This document shows, one piece after another, positions 31,782 through 32,500 of a DNA stretch of 32,500 nucleotides. A program made the position numbers and the translations under genes. The stretch comes from an archaeon (GTDB taxonomy: Archaea; Undinarchaeota; Undinarchaeia; Undinarchaeales; JALTGF01): contig JALTGF010000068.1 in the NCBI GenBank assembly GCA_027077325.1, positions 1 through 32,500 on the forward strand, written 5' to 3'. Numbering within the stretch: the stretch's first letter is position 1; the number at the start of each line of letters is the position of its first letter. The notes under the pieces were generated by a model, which had not been told where the DNA came from, did no database searches, and saw nothing but the letters and a program-made list of their open reading frames with translations.

Positions 31782-31832
31782 TTGTATCACCTTTAGTATG
31801 TGGTTTACATCCAGAAACAAATAAAACAAGCT

Positions 31833-31845
31833 CTATATGTATCCC
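31833..31845 (-). promoter_or_regulatory. Possible dnaG promoter
   Basis: ATACATATAGAG (minus strand, about 31834-31845) is a TATA-like sequence roughly 55-65 bases upstream of the dnaG ATG. It would leave a leader of about 30 nt that includes the GGTGAT ribosome site. If used, the structured RNA at 31977-32080 is separate from the dnaG mRNA. Confidence 0.35.
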
Positions 31846-31949
31846 TTGCGAGGTACGTTGTTTATTAGCATGAGTTATGATGAAAGTGATATGCTTTCAA
31901 ATGTTTCTGAATGATTTTACCTAATTTATGTTTTTGTTTTATATTGTGA

Positions 31950-31972
31950 AATCATTAAATTGTTTAATGATT
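31950..31972. repeat. Perfect 10-bp stem hairpin, 3-base loop
   Basis: AATCATTAAA (31950-31959) and TTTAATGATT (31963-31972) pair exactly around TTG. It lies 4 bases downstream (minus strand) of the candidate RNA. It could end that RNA, though no long T-run follows. Confidence 0.6.
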
Positions 31973-31976
31973 GTAG

Positions 31977-32080
31977 TGCCTTTCGTAAAGAGAAACTCTC
32001 TTTACGCTCGATACTAACACTTAGCTTCCTCGATTGAAGGTTCGTTCTCCACTAAGTAACCCTGTATCGAGAACAGGCAT
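31977..32080 (-). ncRNA. Candidate structured non-coding RNA upstream of dnaG
   Basis: An RNA of about 104 nt on the minus strand, in the 31782-32120 gap. Four perfect helices nest: outer TGCCT (32075-32079) with AGGCA (31977-31981); CTCGATAC (32064-32071) with GTATCGAG (32007-32014); inside that, ACTTAG (32052-32057) with CTAAGT (32019-32024), capped by CTTC/GAAG; and a separate hairpin CGTAAAGAG/CTCTTTACG (31984-32006) on a 3-way junction. TTTAAATATG (32099-32108) is a strong TATA box whose start would be near 32080, the exact 5' end of the outer helix. No open frame is present. I do not recognise the family. It could be a stand-alone RNA or the leader of dnaG. Confidence 0.5.
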
Positions 32081-32098
32081 AAAATAAGTTGTTTTGAG

Positions 32099-32108
32099 CA
32101 TATTTAAA
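32099..32108 (-). promoter_or_regulatory. TATA box for the candidate RNA
   Basis: Minus-strand TTTAAATATG, a near-ideal archaeal TATA box, is centred about 24 bases upstream of position 32080. It lies in the gap just after the CBS-domain gene stop, so it cannot serve that gene. Confidence 0.6.
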
Positions 32109-32120
32109 CTTTTGTTTTCC

Positions 32121-32500
32121 CTATGCCATGTTAGATTCAAGAATATCCCTTTCAGTAATTATCCCCACAACCTTATTGTCGCTTATAACTGGAAGTCCAC
32201 CTATGCCATTATCAACCATTATTTTTGCGGCATCACTAAGGGTGGTTTCAGGAGAAGTTGTTACAGGTTTTTTCATTATCCTATCTATCCTAATCTCTAA
32301 AAAATCTGGTGAAAATCTATCTGCAAAAGCGGAGACAATATCCCTTGTTGTAACAATTCCGACGAGTTTGTCCTCGCTTACAATTGGGAGCCTCCTAAAT
32401 CCATTTCTAACCATGACCTTTGAGATATCTTCAATTTTCATTCCAGTTGTGCCCAATATCAGGTCTCTGCTCATATACTCCCCAACTTTTTGTTCTGTTA
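32121..32500 (-). CDS. CBS-domain protein, C-terminal part, cut by the right window edge
   Basis: The frame stays open to the edge (TEQKVGEYMSRDLIL), so the gene begins outside the window and the ATG at 32474 is internal. Two CBS domains are seen: one around VGEYMSRDLIL, RRLPIVSEDKLVGIVTTRDI, and one from IDRIMKKPVTTSPETTL to GLPVISDNKVVGIITERDI. Such pairs bind adenosyl nucleotides and sense energy state. More domains may lie upstream. It ends at TAG (32121), upstream of the candidate RNA on the same strand. Confidence 0.88.
   Translation of the reverse strand, partial: TEQKVGEYMSRDLILGTTGMKIEDISKVMVRNGFRRLPIVSEDKLVGIVTTRDIVSAFADRFSPDFLEIRIDRIMKKPVTTSPETTLSDAAKIMVDNGIGGLPVISDNKVVGIITERDILESNMA

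Noticed and set aside
31782..31829. N-terminal extension of DnaG
   Set aside because: No ribosome site before the upstream codon, whereas GGTGAT precedes the ATG at 31781, where the family N-terminus begins.
31877..31910. ATGATGA followed 23 bases later by CTGA, like C and D boxes of an archaeal guide RNA
   Set aside because: The spacing is too short for a C/D RNA with internal boxes, no C'/D' pair is seen, and the flanks do not pair into the required terminal stem.

Overview
The window is a piece of an archaeal chromosome, AT-rich and tightly packed. The archaeal calls are the two-subunit DNA polymerase D, Orc1/Cdc6, Hef (helicase plus XPF-type nuclease), archaeal DnaG, alpha-NAC, Get3, geranylgeranyl reductase, archaeal-type AspRS and the chromatin protein MC1. 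Many first genes have a TATA box about 25 nt upstream of the start codon (leaderless), while genes inside operons use GGTG/GGAGG ribosome sites. I cannot name the lineage. A euryarchaeal or DPANN-type genome fits, but no rRNA or other clear taxonomic marker is present.

Layout. 1-4028: leftward operon orc1/cdc6 > DP1 > DP2, with overlapping stop/start codons; DP2 runs off the left edge. 4029-4564: gene-free, very AT-rich, with Orc1-binding (ORB) repeats, so a strong candidate replication origin. 4565-7764: DedA and TSUP membrane proteins, a winged-helix-like regulator, an RNase H-fold protein and an unknown helical protein. 7761-9932: Hef. 10045-12947: small unknown proteins, an acidic coiled-coil plus membrane protein pair, and purB. 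13000-15151: operon of an unknown protein, Get3 and an exported protein. 15148-15977: KH protein and M50-like protease. 16072-17367: an orphan protein. 17351-20498: SMC with half-length arms and its kleisin ScpA. 20563-21946: ferredoxin and geranylgeranyl reductase (membrane lipid saturation). 21998-23967: a methyltransferase and AspRS. 24012-26023: a ribbon-helix-helix regulator, RNase HII and a small membrane protein, divergent from a Cas4-like Fe-S nuclease, with duplicated GTATAC operators between them. 26062-28584: a lipoprotein, small membrane proteins, a tRNA-binding protein, initiator tRNA-Met, an Mrr-like nuclease and another membrane protein. 28598-31781: MC1 with a terminator, then dnaG > alpha-NAC > purA. 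31950-32080: a strongly structured gap that I call as a candidate non-coding RNA. 32121-32500: a CBS-domain protein running off the right edge.

Replication, repair and chromosome-folding genes dominate (Orc1, PolD, Hef, SMC/ScpA, RNase HII, DnaG, MC1, two nucleases), which fits an origin-proximal location. The points most worth following are the origin with its scattered TATGGAAAATAAAT sites, the candidate RNA upstream of dnaG with competing pairings, the short-armed SMC, and the duplicated operators of the ribbon-helix-helix regulator.
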